Assembly (NCBI GenBank): GCA_030537675.1
Contig: JAUNVL010000004.1
Coordinates: 3,010-64,609 of the forward strand
Source of the DNA: Propionibacteriaceae bacterium
GTDB taxonomy: Bacteria; Actinomycetota; Actinomycetes; Propionibacteriales; Propionibacteriaceae
Direction of reading: 5' to 3'
DNA: 61,600 bases
In this document: piece by piece, positions 46,774 through 55,834 of the stretch
How the letters are laid out: each line of letters starts with the position of its first letter
How positions within the stretch are numbered: position 1 is the first letter of the stretch
Program-made: the position numbers and the translations under genes
The notes under the pieces: model-generated
Databases searched by the model: none
Told to the model about the DNA's origin: nothing
Seen by the model: the letters and a program-made list of their open reading frames with translations, nothing else

Positions 46774-47664
46774 TCAGAAGAGGACTGAGGACAGACGTCG
46801 CCGAGCCTTGATGACCGCCGGATCGGTCCGGCCGACCACCTCAAAGAGTTCCAGGATGCGCAGACGCACGGTTTCGCGCTCGTCTGCACCCAGCTCGGAC
46901 GCAAGACCGAGCAATCGGTCGAAGGCCTGCTCGGATGCCCCCTGGATGATTTCAAGGTCGGCGGCAGCGAGCTGGGCAGCCACGTCGTTCGGCTTCGCCG
47001 AAGCGTCTGCCACCACGGTGGCCGGGTCGAACGTGGCACTGCGTGCCAGCAGGCCCGCTTGCGCACGACCGGCAATCACCTCGGGATCGTGCGGTGTTGC
47101 CGTGATCAGCTTGTCGAACTCTGACACGGCCAGCTCGTAGTCACCAGCCTGGAGCGCCGCATCGGCAGCCTCGAAGCGCGGATCAACAGCAGCCTCGGCC
47201 TCCCCCTCGACCTCCTGTGAGCCGGCCTGGGCGCGTCCCGTGATGCCGTTGGCCACCGCCAGCTGAGCAACCTGGTCCAGCAGCGCGGCAATCTCCTCGC
47301 GAGAGCGGGTGCCCTGGAACAGTGGGGCGAGTTGGCCCGAGATCAGCGCCACCACCGTGGGCACGGCCGAGACCTGCAACGCCTGGGCCAGGCGCGGCTC
47401 CGCCTCCACGTCGACGCGCGCCAGCAGGTAGCGTCCCTCCCCTGCGTTCACCAGTTCCGCCAGGTCCTGCGACAGAGCCGGTCCCCCGGTGTCGCGTGCC
47501 GAGTGGAACTCGACGATGACGGGGTGCTTCATCGACAGCGTCGCGAGGTCCTGGAAGTCCGCTTCCCCCACCTCCACGACATATCCGCCGGCCGCGGGCG
47601 CAGCGGGTGATGTCAGGGATGAGAGGTCAACGGCACCGGGCCGCGAGAAGTTCGGGTCAGTCAT
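46774..47664 (-). CDS. thioredoxin-like/TPR co-chaperone (YbbN/CnoX type) without active-site cysteines
   Basis: A 296-residue protein. Residues 30-135 form a thioredoxin-like fold (PVIVEFHSARDTGG, RVDVEAEPRLAQALQVSAVPTVV with the cis-Pro), followed by a helical repeat region (residues 160-296, FEAADAALQAGDYELAVSEFDKL) typical of YbbN. The redox motif is replaced by SARD, so it has no thiol-disulfide chemistry and a holdase or scaffold role is likelier. ATG 47664 is preferred; CAAGAT ends 7 bases before it. Confidence 0.82.
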   Translation of the reverse strand: MTDPNFSRPGAVDLSSLTSPAAPAAGGYVVEVGEADFQDLATLSMKHPVIVEFHSARDTGGPALSQDLAELVNAGEGRYLLARVDVEAEPRLAQALQVSAVPTVVALISGQLAPLFQGTRSREEIAALLDQVAQLAVANGITGRAQAGSQEVEGEAEAAVDPRFEAADAALQAGDYELAVSEFDKLITATPHDPEVIAGRAQAGLLARSATFDPATVVADASAKPNDVAAQLAAADLEIIQGASEQAFDRLLGLASELGADERETVRLRILELFEVVGRTDPAVIKARRRLSSVLF

Positions 47665-47792
47665 GTGTTCCATCTTGGCCGCACAGGGCTCCCGCTTCAA
47701 CCGGGCCGTCCCGCCGCCACCCCGTCCCCGGCAAAACCAGTCCTCTGGTGGAACTCGGTGCGGCAGCAAGCAGGTGGTGGAAGGATGATGCC

Positions 47793-49421
47793 ATGGCTCA
47801 CCCGCGCGCCGGACAACCGGCACAAGAATCCGATCTCGTTGACGTCGACGCCCTTCTGGCGGCGTACCACGACCTGACTCCCGATCCCTCCGATCCTGAC
47901 CAGCAAGTGGTCTTCGGCACCTCCGGGCATCGTGGCTCCAGCTTCGACGTGGCCTTCAACGATCTTCACATCGCCGCCACGACGCAGGCAATCGTGGAGT
48001 ACCGGGCCCAGCAGGGCACCGCTGGCCCGCTGTTCATCGGCAAGGACACCCACGCCCTCTCGGAACCGGCCTGGCGGACAGCCATCGAGGTACTGGTGGC
48101 CAACGACGTGGACGTGCGCGCCGAACGCGAAGACGAATACACCCCCACTCCGGCGGTGTCGCGCGCCATCATCCGCCACAACCGGGCTTCCGGTGGCCCC
48201 CATGCCGATGGCATCGTCGTCACGCCGTCACACAACCCGCCGAGGGATGGCGGATTCAAGTACAACCCGCCCACCGGCGGCCCGGCAGACACCGACGCCA
48301 CGAGCTGGATCGCTGCCCGGGCCAATGACCTCATGGCGAGCCCCGGTGGCATCCGCCGCCGCTCGTACGAATCGATCGCGGCCAATGTCGTGCGCTACGA
48401 CTACAAGACCCCCTACTGCGCCGAACTCACCAGCGTCCTCGACATCGACGCCATCGCAGCCTCCGGCGTCCGCATCGGCGCCGACCCACTGGGCGGCGCC
48501 TCCGTGCAGTACTGGGCCCACATCGCCGAGACCTCCGGCATGGACCTGAGCGTCATCAACCCGAAGGTCGATCCCACCTGGCGTTTCATGACGCTCGACA
48601 CCGACGGCAAGATCCGCATGGACTGCTCGTCACCCAATGCCATGGCCTCCCTGATCGCCAACCGGAGTTCCTACGACATCTCCACCGGCAACGACGCGGA
48701 TTCGGACCGGCACGGCATCGTCACACCCGATGCAGGTCTGATGAACCCCAATGCTTTCCTGGCCGTGGCCATCCAGTACCTGTTCGGGCACCGGGAGCAG
48801 TGGTCCGCTGACGCGGGGATCGGCAAGACGCTCGTGTCGTCGTCGCTGATCGACAAGGTGGCCAAGAAGCTCGGGCGACGCCTCGTGGAGGTCCCCGTCG
48901 GCTTCAAGTGGTTCGTGCCCGGACTCCAGGATGGGTCCATCGGCTTCGGCGGTGAGGAGTCTGCAGGCGCCTCGTTCCTGGAGCGCACGGGCGCCACGTG
49001 GACCACCGACAAGGACGGCATGCTGATGGCCCTGTTGGCCAGTGAGATCCTCGCCGTCACGGGTTCCTCCCCCAGCGAGCACTACGCCGCGCTGGAGGCC
49101 GAGTTCGGCAAGTCTTATTACGCGCGCGTCGACGCCGAGGCCAGCCGCGACCAGAAGGCCCGTTTGTCGAAGTTGGGGGCGAGCGACGTCACCGCGACAG
49201 AACTCGCGGGTGAACCGATCACCGCCATTCTCACGGAGGCACCCGGCAACGGCGCGGCCATCGGTGGGGTGAAGGTGACCACCGACAACTCATGGTTCGC
49301 GGCCAGGCCGTCCGGCACGGAGGACAAGTACAAGATCTACGCCGAGTCCCTCAAGGATGCGGCGCACCTGTCCGAGGTCCAGGAGCAGGCGAAGGCGCTG
49401 GTGGATCGCGCGCTGGGCTGA
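47793..49421 (+). CDS. pgm: phosphoglucomutase, alpha-D-glucose type
   Basis: A 542-residue enzyme interconverting glucose-1-phosphate and glucose-6-phosphate, linking glycogen phosphorylase to glycolysis. VVFGTSGHRGSS at the N-terminus, the phosphoserine loop TPSHNPPRDGG, the metal loop NDADSDRHG, and the C-terminal phosphate-binding RPSGTEDKYKIYAES are intact. AAGGA lies 7 bases before the ATG. Divergent from the thioredoxin-like gene. Confidence 0.96.
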   Translation: MAHPRAGQPAQESDLVDVDALLAAYHDLTPDPSDPDQQVVFGTSGHRGSSFDVAFNDLHIAATTQAIVEYRAQQGTAGPLFIGKDTHALSEPAWRTAIEVLVANDVDVRAEREDEYTPTPAVSRAIIRHNRASGGPHADGIVVTPSHNPPRDGGFKYNPPTGGPADTDATSWIAARANDLMASPGGIRRRSYESIAANVVRYDYKTPYCAELTSVLDIDAIAASGVRIGADPLGGASVQYWAHIAETSGMDLSVINPKVDPTWRFMTLDTDGKIRMDCSSPNAMASLIANRSSYDISTGNDADSDRHGIVTPDAGLMNPNAFLAVAIQYLFGHREQWSADAGIGKTLVSSSLIDKVAKKLGRRLVEVPVGFKWFVPGLQDGSIGFGGEESAGASFLERTGATWTTDKDGMLMALLASEILAVTGSSPSEHYAALEAEFGKSYYARVDAEASRDQKARLSKLGASDVTATELAGEPITAILTEAPGNGAAIGGVKVTTDNSWFAARPSGTEDKYKIYAESLKDAAHLSEVQEQAKALVDRALG

Positions 49422-49434
49422 CCGACGAAGAACG

Positions 49435-49487
49435 TCTCCCGGGCGGCTACTGACTGAAGGTGGCGGGGCGCAGGCCCGCCCGGGAGA
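49435..49487. terminator. possible terminator between pgm and PH-domain gene
   Basis: A perfect 12-bp stem (49435-49446 with 49476-49487) around a 29-base loop; the right arm lies inside the end of the PH-domain gene. Convergent genes. Confidence 0.45.
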
Positions 49488-49968
49488 TCGTTCGCTGGAT
49501 GATGAGGTCACGCTCGGCAGGTTCGCCGACGTAGCGAATGATTTTCAGTCCCTGGTCCTGGGCAGCGGACTCGAAGATGAAGTGTCCGTAGCGGCACAAC
49601 TGTCCGGACAGCGTCTGCGACATGGAGATGTCCAGGATTCGTGCCAGTGGCACCGTCGCCAGGTGCTGGTTGAAGATGCCGTTGACCCGGAAGACGCGCA
49701 TGTTGGTGATGACGAAACGGTCCATGTAGGCCACGTGGCACTTCCACATCGACACCGTGAGCATCACGAGTCCCACGATGAGGGGCAACCAGAAGAAGTC
49801 GCCGAACTTCACCATGAGGATGAACACGGGAATGCTCAGCGTCATGAGCACGTACCACCAGACCGTCGCAGCCCAGTGCTTGGTGACCTCTTCGACCACG
49901 AACTCGCCCTCATCAGCGATGAGGTGCCGATGGATTTGGGGTTCCAGTAACCGACTGACAAAGCCCAT
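49447..49968 (-). CDS. membrane protein with bacterial PH (bPH2/YdbT-like) domain
   Basis: A 173-residue protein with two adjacent hydrophobic helices (VWWYVLMTLSIPVFIL, FFWLPLIVGLVMLTV). A beta-rich bPH2 domain follows (RFVITNMRVFRVNGIFNQHLATVPLARILDISMSQ, then YGHFIFESA). This arrangement is common in actinobacterial membrane proteins of unknown role. GGAGGG precedes the ATG. The 50-residue gene upstream is on the same strand. Confidence 0.85.
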   Translation of the reverse strand: MGFVSRLLEPQIHRHLIADEGEFVVEEVTKHWAATVWWYVLMTLSIPVFILMVKFGDFFWLPLIVGLVMLTVSMWKCHVAYMDRFVITNMRVFRVNGIFNQHLATVPLARILDISMSQTLSGQLCRYGHFIFESAAQDQGLKIIRYVGEPAERDLIIQRTISRAGLRPATFSQ

Positions 49969-49992
49969 GCGATCACGCCCTCCAGCTGTGGG

Positions 49993-50145
49993 CTATTCGA
50001 CCAGGGCCGTGAAGAACGTACCGAGGGATTCAAAGGCACCGAAGAACGTCTTCACCGCTTCCGCTGCCGCCTCGGGTCGAGTGAACAGGTAGAACACCAC
50101 GAAGGCAGCAACCAGCAAGATGAGGATCTTCTTGATCCAGCCCAT
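49993..50145 (-). CDS. 50-residue single-helix membrane protein
   Basis: Starts MGWIKKILILLVAAFVVFYL, one hydrophobic helix, then an amphipathic tail (AAAEAVKTFFGAFESLGTFF). AGGAGG sits 7 bases before ATG 50145, an ideal ribosome-binding site. It lies 24 bases before the PH-domain gene and is probably co-transcribed. Unknown function. Confidence 0.65.
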   Translation of the reverse strand: MGWIKKILILLVAAFVVFYLFTRPEAAAEAVKTFFGAFESLGTFFTALVE

Positions 50146-50296
50146 CAACACGCCTCCTAGTGACATGACCGACAACACGGGTCACGGCCCCAGTCTGCAC
50201 GATGACACGAGTCATAGCCACATCAACGCGCCGCAACGCCCCGACTATTCCTACCCCATCCGGAGCGGAGCAATGCCTTGTGGGATGCTGGGACAC

Positions 50297-50743
50297 ATGG
50301 ACAACCAAGATCTTTTCATCTGTATCGACCACGTCGGACTCGCCGTCCCGGACCTCGATGAGGCCGTCAAGTTCCACACCGAGGTCTTCGGCTGGCGTGA
50401 ACTCCACCGCGAGGTCAACGAGGAGCAGGGTGTCGCCGAGGCCATGATGGGCACCGGCGAACAGGGCGAGGAAAACGCCAAGATCCAGCTTCTCGCGCCG
50501 CTGCGCGAGGACTCCGCCATCGGCAAGTTCATCACGAAGAATGGCCAGGGAATCCAGCAGCTCGCATACCGCGTGCGCGACATCGACGAGGCCAGCCGCG
50601 TTCTGCGCGAGCGTGGCATGCGTCTGCTGTACCCGGAGCCCAAGCGGGGCACCGCCAACAGCCGCATCAACTTCGTGCACCCGAAGGACGCGCGTGGCGT
50701 GCTTCTGGAACTGGTGGAGCCGGCCGCTGAGGAAACCAACTGA
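50297..50743 (+). CDS. mce: methylmalonyl-CoA epimerase
   Basis: A 148-residue VOC-fold enzyme interconverting (R)- and (S)-methylmalonyl-CoA, a step of propionate metabolism. DLFICIDHVG at the start and REVNEEQGVAEAMM, LLAPL, RERGMRLLYPEPKRGTANSRINF closely follow the P. shermanii enzyme. Metal ligands are H12, Q64 and E138, but the third position, a His in the P. shermanii enzyme, is Q88 (GIQQLAYRV). I favour ATG 50297; an ATG four codons upstream is possible. Upstream, 50202-50215 contains a small inverted repeat. Confidence 0.9.
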   Translation: MDNQDLFICIDHVGLAVPDLDEAVKFHTEVFGWRELHREVNEEQGVAEAMMGTGEQGEENAKIQLLAPLREDSAIGKFITKNGQGIQQLAYRVRDIDEASRVLRERGMRLLYPEPKRGTANSRINFVHPKDARGVLLELVEPAAEETN

Positions 50744-50767
50744 GGCAACTCCAGCTGAAAGCTCGGG

Positions 50768-50806
50768 ATGGGGGCAGTGCGACGAGAGTCGCCCTGCCCC
50801 CATTTT
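50768..50806 (+). terminator. rho-independent terminator after the epimerase gene
   Basis: A 16-bp stem with one mismatch (50768-50783 with 50788-50803), loop GAGA, followed by TTTT at 50803-50806. The clearest intrinsic terminator in the window. Confidence 0.85.
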
Positions 50807-50866
50807 GCGTCCCGCAAACGATAAGCTCGCGTCAGGCACAAAGACGGGACGAAGGGTAGGCAAATC

Positions 50867-51955
50867 GTGACCAATCCACGCGATGACTGGGACGACGAGG
50901 ACGCTGTGACGGGGCTGAGCCTCTTTGACGAGAAGGCTTCAGCAGCCGGGAACTTCCCCCACTCCATGCGGGGATATGACCGTCAAGCAGTCGACGGATA
51001 TGTCCGCGAGGTCGAACAGAAGGTCAATGAGCTGAAGATGCGCCTACGTGAGCGCAATCAGCACCTTGCCCACGTCCAGGTGGAGTCCGGCACCACCGAT
51101 TTCACCCGTCTGGGCGCGCACGCCAAACAACTGCTGCAGGCCGCTGAGGCCCAGGCGGCGGAACTGGTGCGCCAGGGTGAGACGGAATCCGACCGCATCC
51201 GGAACGAGGGCCGCCGCAGTGCTGCAGCCATGCGCGAATCCGCGCAGCGCGAGGCCGACGACGTCCGCCTCAGCGGGCTGTCCGGACTGCGCAAGCTGCG
51301 TCAGGAACAGGCCGAGGCCGGCGAGGCCGCCCTGCAGGCAGCACGCAACGAGGCAGAACTCGCTGCAGCCGAGGCCACCGCCTCCGCGCGGCACATCCTC
51401 GACGAGGCTGCTGGCCGTGCTGAAGCGCTGCACCTGCGGTCCGAGGCCGAGGCTGCGGCACTGCGGGCGCAGGCGGAGACCACCGCCACACAGACGGTTC
51501 TGCAGGCCAATCAACAGGCCGAGCAGGTACTGCTCGAATCCCAGGAGGACGCGCGCGCGCTGGAGGAGGCGATCTCGCAACAGCTGGAGTCTGCTTCCAC
51601 CAACCACGACGAAGCCACCGCACAACTGCTGGCGGCACGCCAGGAAGCCGTGGACATCCGGGCGCGCGCACTGAACTTCGCGGAGGAGACGCGCATGGCG
51701 GCCACGCGCGAGGCTGAGCAGACCATGGCAGCCATGCGCAATCGTCTCAGCGATGACGAAAGTCGGCTCGAGGAGCAGATCGCCTGGCGCAAGGAGCAGC
51801 TGGAACGAGAGATCGCCGCACTCACAGCGCGTCGGACGGCAATGGTTGCTGCCATGCAGAACATGAGGGAGATCGCTGAGGAATCGGTCCCAGAGACCGA
51901 GGAGACCACGGTCATCGCCCGCCCCAACGAGGACGTCAGTGGCCGTTCCGACTGA
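50867..51955 (+). CDS. DivIVA-like coiled-coil protein
   Basis: A 362-residue protein. Its N-terminus has the DivIVA-type motif FPHSMRGYDRQAVDGYVREVEQKV (residues 31-54). A very long Ala/Glu/Arg-rich coiled coil (about 60-330) follows, with a short acidic tail. DivIVA/Wag31- and FilP/Scy-like proteins organise polar growth or the cytoskeleton in actinobacteria; this one is likely a scaffold of that kind. GTG start with GAAGGG upstream. It overlaps the AI-2E transporter gene by 17 bases, so the two are co-transcribed. Confidence 0.8.
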   Translation: MTNPRDDWDDEDAVTGLSLFDEKASAAGNFPHSMRGYDRQAVDGYVREVEQKVNELKMRLRERNQHLAHVQVESGTTDFTRLGAHAKQLLQAAEAQAAELVRQGETESDRIRNEGRRSAAAMRESAQREADDVRLSGLSGLRKLRQEQAEAGEAALQAARNEAELAAAEATASARHILDEAAGRAEALHLRSEAEAAALRAQAETTATQTVLQANQQAEQVLLESQEDARALEEAISQQLESASTNHDEATAQLLAARQEAVDIRARALNFAEETRMAATREAEQTMAAMRNRLSDDESRLEEQIAWRKEQLEREIAALTARRTAMVAAMQNMREIAEESVPETEETTVIARPNEDVSGRSD

Positions 51956-53228
51956 CCCACGTCCCGACGAACCCCTGGATGATCCACATTTCAGCGACGA
52001 CATCGTCGTGGCCGAGACGATCACGCAGGTGGATCAGGAGGAGACCACCGGTGCGCCCCCACGCAACCGGAAGCGAGTGCGGAAACTGGTCCGCAGGGTG
52101 TTCGGCGACGCCCGGCGCGGCGCCCAGACTCTCCTGACGCCCGTCCCCAACGAGCCGATTGCTCCCGTTCCTCCGACTGCTGTGAGCACCGACTCCCGCC
52201 TCCTGAGGCACTCCCCCTTCTCGATCGGCTTCTTCGGTGCCATCGGTGTGCTGGTGGCGTGGGCTCTCGCCATGGCCGTCATGGAGGTGCAGGGCATCCT
52301 GATCCTCGTGGTCATGGCGTTGTTCCTCGCGCTCGGGCTCAGCCCCGCGGTGGACTTCCTCGCCCGCCGCCGCGTGCCGCGGGGGCTCGCGGTGTTCCTG
52401 GTGACGGTGGCCGCGCTCGGAGTGATCGCCTCCGGCTTCACGGCGTTGGTGCCCATCCTCACTGAACAGGCCCAGTCGCTGGTGAAAAACCTCCCCGGGC
52501 TGCTCAACAACCTGCGGCAGAACAAGCAGATCGCCGACCTTGACCGTGAGTTCGGCATCATCGAGCAGGTGCGCCAGTTCCTGACCTCGGGGACCCTGCT
52601 GCAGAACCTCTTCGGCGGGATCTGGGGCGCCGGCAGAATCCTTGCCAACGTGGTGTTCTCCCTGATCATGACCCTGGTGCTGACGATCTACTTCCTGGCA
52701 TCCCTGCCGTCGATCAAGGAGATCATCTACCACCTGGCGCCTGCCAGTCGCCGGCCGCGGGCCCGCTACCTGGCCGACGAGATTTTCGGGGGCGTCTCCG
52801 GCTACATCACCGGCATGTTCCTCATCGTGACGGTGGCGTCGGTCTCCTCCTTCATCTACATGAACATCGCCGGGCTGGGCCAGTATTCACTGGCTCTTGC
52901 ATTCGTGGTGGCGTTGTTCTGCTTCATCCCCATCATCGGCTCCTCGCTCGCCATGGTGGTGGTGGCCATCGTCGCCTTCGCCACCAACCCGACGCTCGGC
53001 ATCGTGACGATCATCTACTTCCTCATCTACCAGCAGTTCGACGCCTACGTCCTCTACCCCAACATCCTGAAACGCACCGTGAAGGTGCCGGGCGCGCTGG
53101 TCATCCTGTCAGCCATCATCGGCGGTACCCTCCTTGGCATCATCGGCGCCGTCATCGCCATCCCCACCACGGCCGCACTCCTGCTGCTGTACCGGGAAGT
53201 GGTACAGCCACACCTCGACACGTCCTAG
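51939..53228 (+). CDS. AI-2E family transporter (membrane exporter/permease)
   Basis: A 429-residue membrane protein: a ~95-residue polar, partly basic cytoplasmic N-terminus, then about eight hydrophobic segments. The family motifs LFLALGLSPAVDFLARRRVPRGLAVFLV and YILYP-like DAYVLYPNILKRTVKVPGALVI near the C-terminus are clear. Members include TqsA and Na+/H+ antiporter-like proteins, and substrate predictions from the family name are unreliable. Coupled to the DivIVA-like gene. Confidence 0.9.
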   Translation: MAVPTDPRPDEPLDDPHFSDDIVVAETITQVDQEETTGAPPRNRKRVRKLVRRVFGDARRGAQTLLTPVPNEPIAPVPPTAVSTDSRLLRHSPFSIGFFGAIGVLVAWALAMAVMEVQGILILVVMALFLALGLSPAVDFLARRRVPRGLAVFLVTVAALGVIASGFTALVPILTEQAQSLVKNLPGLLNNLRQNKQIADLDREFGIIEQVRQFLTSGTLLQNLFGGIWGAGRILANVVFSLIMTLVLTIYFLASLPSIKEIIYHLAPASRRPRARYLADEIFGGVSGYITGMFLIVTVASVSSFIYMNIAGLGQYSLALAFVVALFCFIPIIGSSLAMVVVAIVAFATNPTLGIVTIIYFLIYQQFDAYVLYPNILKRTVKVPGALVILSAIIGGTLLGIIGAVIAIPTTAALLLLYREVVQPHLDTS

Positions 53229-53243
53229 ACGGGCGTCAGGACG
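53221..53243. terminator. possible small hairpin between convergent transporter genes
   Basis: CGTCCT (53221-53226) and AGGACG (53238-53243) can pair around 11 bases, straddling both stop codons, which are only 7 bases apart. Confidence 0.35.
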
Positions 53244-54783
53244 CGGGGGCCTCGACGACCCGAGGCAGTGTCCGCAGGACCATCACCGCGGCACCCAGCA
53301 TGAGGACGACGCCGATGGCGGAGGTCACCACCACTCCGGAGTCGAAGGCCGCGTGGGCGGAGTCCAGCAGTGATTGCGCGGCGTCCGCAGGCAGTCGTCG
53401 GGCCACCTCGTGGGCGCCGCCGAGGGTCTCCGACGCAGCCAGGGCATCGCCGGGGGTGAGACCAGTGGGCAGCACCAAGGTGGAACGGTACGCGGAGGCG
53501 AGGATGCTGCCCAGCACGGCTGTGCCCAGCACAGCCCCCACCTCATAGGCAGTTTCGGAGATCGCCGAAGCCGCCCCTGCCTTCTCGGGCGGGACACTGC
53601 TCAGGATCAGGTCATTGGACAGCGTTTCGGCTGCGCCGACGCCGCCCCCCATGCACACGAACGCGAGCACCAGGCCGATGTCGGAGCCCGCCGGACCTGC
53701 GAAGAAGACGATGCCGTAGCCCACGGCGTTCATGACGAGACCACCGGCCACGATGACCCCCACCGGTACGCGACGTGCCAGAGGGACCACGGATAGGCCC
53801 GACACCACCGTCACAACGAGTCCCGGGAGCAGCAGCAGGCCAGCCGTCATGGGGCTGAATCCCCGCACCAGTTGCAGGTGCTGCGAGACGAAGAAGAGGA
53901 ACCCGACGAGTGAGAAAACGCTCAACAGGTTGGCGGCCACGGAACCGCTGAACACCTTGTCGTGGAACAGCCTCACGTCCAGCATGGGCGTGCGGGCCCG
54001 CAGCTGGCGCAGCACGAATCCGACGCCCACCAGCAGCGCACCGAGCAGCAGCGCCGCGGTGACGAGGGAGAAGCCGTCGCGAGCGAACGCCTTGATCGCC
54101 ACCAGCAGTGGCACCATCGTCGCCAGCACCAGAGCAGCACTCAGGGGATCTACGGGCCCCGGACACGGATCCCGCGATTCCGGCACCAGCACCGGAGCGA
54201 GCACCACGAGCGGGACGAGCAGTGGCACCGCGAGCAGGAAGATGGAACCCCACCAGAAGTGCTCCAGCAGGAAGCCGCCCACGATGGGCCCGAGTGCGGC
54301 ACCAGCAGAGAACCCGGCCGCCCACACGGCGATCGCCGTGCGGCGTTGTGTCGGATTGGTGAAGATGTTGCGTATCAGTGACAGCGTGGCCGGCATGATC
54401 ATCGCGCCAAAAAATCCCATGGCCGCGCGGGCCGCGATGAGCAGCGCTGCGCTGGGGGCGAACGCCGCAGCAACGGAGACGAGAGCAAATCCCGTGCCAC
54501 CGATCATCAGGATGCGACGGCGTCCGACGCGATCCCCCAAGCTCCCCATGGGCACGAGCAGGCCCGCGAGCACCAGCGGGTAGATGTCGACGATCCAGAG
54601 GAGTTCGGTCCCAGATGGCTGCAGGGCCTGCGACAGGGAGGGAACGGCGAACGCAAGGACCGTGTTGTCGACGGCCACCAGCAGAACGGGCAGCATCAGG
54701 ACCGCCAGCGCTGCCCATGGACGAACCTGCGGAGCGTCCGCCTGCCCCGACTGCCTGGCACGGGCGTCCTGATATCGGCTCAC
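53236..54783 (-). CDS. MFS drug efflux transporter, EmrB/QacA (DHA2) type
   Basis: A 515-residue protein with about 14 hydrophobic helices. The helix-1 motif LVAVDNTVLAFAVPSLS with a membrane Asp, and the loop motif GSLGDRVGRRRIL, mark the QacA/SmvA-like DHA2 group, which exports lipophilic cations in exchange for protons. Helix 5 carries the antiporter motif (GFSAGAALGPIVGGFLLE). GTG start; TAGGAT ends 6 bases upstream, suggesting leaderless or near-leaderless expression. No regulator gene is adjacent. Confidence 0.9.
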   Translation of the reverse strand: MSRYQDARARQSGQADAPQVRPWAALAVLMLPVLLVAVDNTVLAFAVPSLSQALQPSGTELLWIVDIYPLVLAGLLVPMGSLGDRVGRRRILMIGGTGFALVSVAAAFAPSAALLIAARAAMGFFGAMIMPATLSLIRNIFTNPTQRRTAIAVWAAGFSAGAALGPIVGGFLLEHFWWGSIFLLAVPLLVPLVVLAPVLVPESRDPCPGPVDPLSAALVLATMVPLLVAIKAFARDGFSLVTAALLLGALLVGVGFVLRQLRARTPMLDVRLFHDKVFSGSVAANLLSVFSLVGFLFFVSQHLQLVRGFSPMTAGLLLLPGLVVTVVSGLSVVPLARRVPVGVIVAGGLVMNAVGYGIVFFAGPAGSDIGLVLAFVCMGGGVGAAETLSNDLILSSVPPEKAGAASAISETAYEVGAVLGTAVLGSILASAYRSTLVLPTGLTPGDALAASETLGGAHEVARRLPADAAQSLLDSAHAAFDSGVVVTSAIGVVLMLGAAVMVLRTLPRVVEAPAS

Positions 54784-54846
54784 CCGTTGATCCTAGGACT
54801 ACGCACGGCGAAAGCCCGGGTGGTGGGTGGCCACGCGCCCATTTGC

Positions 54847-54859
54847 TAGATTGAGCAGT
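54847..54859 (+). promoter_or_regulatory. leaderless -10 element for nucS
   Basis: TAGATT (54847-54852) ends exactly 7 bases before the nucS GTG at 54860; no ribosome-binding sequence is present. Confidence 0.5.
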
Positions 54860-55552
54860 GTGCGTTTGGTGATTGCGGAATGTCAGGTCGACTATGCGGG
54901 ACGGTTGACGGCCCACCTGCCGATGTCCAAGAGGCTCATCATCGTGAAGGCGGACGGCTCCGTCTCCGTCCATGCCGATGACCGCGCCTACAAGCCACTG
55001 AACTGGATGAGCGCTCCCTGCCGGCTCACGGTCTCCGAACCCGACGAGGAGTCCCGGGAACTGGGCATCACGCAGGTGTGGGAGGTCCGCTCGCGCGAAG
55101 GTGACACCCTGGCGATCCGTCTGGGCGAGGTGCACCTGGACAGCGACCACACGTTCGGGGTGGACCCGGGTCTGCAGAAGGACGGTGTCGAGGCCCACCT
55201 GCAGGCACTGCTGGCAGAACATCCCACGACCTTCGGCGAGGGATGGCAGCTCGTCAAACGGGAGTACTACACCCCGATTGGCCCCGTCGATCTCCTGATG
55301 CGCGACCACAACGGCCGCCACGTGGCCGTGGAGGTCAAGCGTCGTGGGGAAATCGACGGCGTGGAGCAGTTGACCCGCTACCTCGACCTCATGAACCGCG
55401 ATCCTCTGCTGGCACCCGTTGCGGGGGTGTTCGCAGCACAACAGATCAAACCCCAGGCTGCGACGCTGGCCGCAGACCGGGGCATCTCCTGCCGGGTCAT
55501 TGACTACGACCTGCTGCGCGGCATGGACAACTCCGACGAGAGGCTCTTCTAG
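54860..55552 (+). CDS. nucS: mismatch-specific endonuclease NucS
   Basis: A 230-residue nuclease acting in the non-MutS mismatch repair of actinobacteria and archaea. The canonical start [22 protein letters not shown] supports GTG 54860. The N-terminal DNA-binding part is followed by a RecB-like nuclease domain with [30 protein letters not shown]. The C-terminus ends in ERLF, matching the short clamp-binding motif that links NucS to the DNA sliding clamp. Followed directly by a zinc-motif protein gene. Confidence 0.95.
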   Translation: MRLVIAECQVDYAGRLTAHLPMSKRLIIVKADGSVSVHADDRAYKPLNWMSAPCRLTVSEPDEESRELGITQVWEVRSREGDTLAIRLGEVHLDSDHTFGVDPGLQKDGVEAHLQALLAEHPTTFGEGWQLVKREYYTPIGPVDLLMRDHNGRHVAVEVKRRGEIDGVEQLTRYLDLMNRDPLLAPVAGVFAAQQIKPQAATLAADRGISCRVIDYDLLRGMDNSDERLF

Positions 55553-55834
55553 ATGCCCACGAGCCGGCGCCCCAGCAAACACCTGCGGGCCCCCCGACCA
55601 CTGGATGCCAGCAGGCACGCCAGCCGGAGCACGACCCGCACCGGCACGTTCCTGGTCCGTGACGTCCCCGCCGACCGCGCCACCAAGGCCTACACCTGTC
55701 CCGGATGCCAGAACTCGATCCCCGTGGGAATGGCGCACGTCGTGGCGTGGCCGGAGAGCCCGTCGATGGGTTTTGATGCAGGACTCGAACAGCGTCGCCA
55801 CTGGCACCGTCACTGCTGGCGGTTGAACGCGTGA
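55553..55834 (+). CDS. small zinc-motif protein encoded after nucS
   Basis: A 93-residue protein with a basic N-terminal third and CPGC near residue 49 plus HWHRHCW near the C-terminus, a likely Cys/His zinc site. Similar small proteins follow nucS in many actinobacteria, often labelled ATP/GTP-binding without evidence. The ATG begins immediately after the nucS stop, and its own stop overlaps the hydrolase start (GTGA), so all three are co-translated. A role in DNA metabolism is only suggested by position. Confidence 0.75.
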   Translation: MPTSRRPSKHLRAPRPLDASRHASRSTTRTGTFLVRDVPADRATKAYTCPGCQNSIPVGMAHVVAWPESPSMGFDAGLEQRRHWHRHCWRLNA

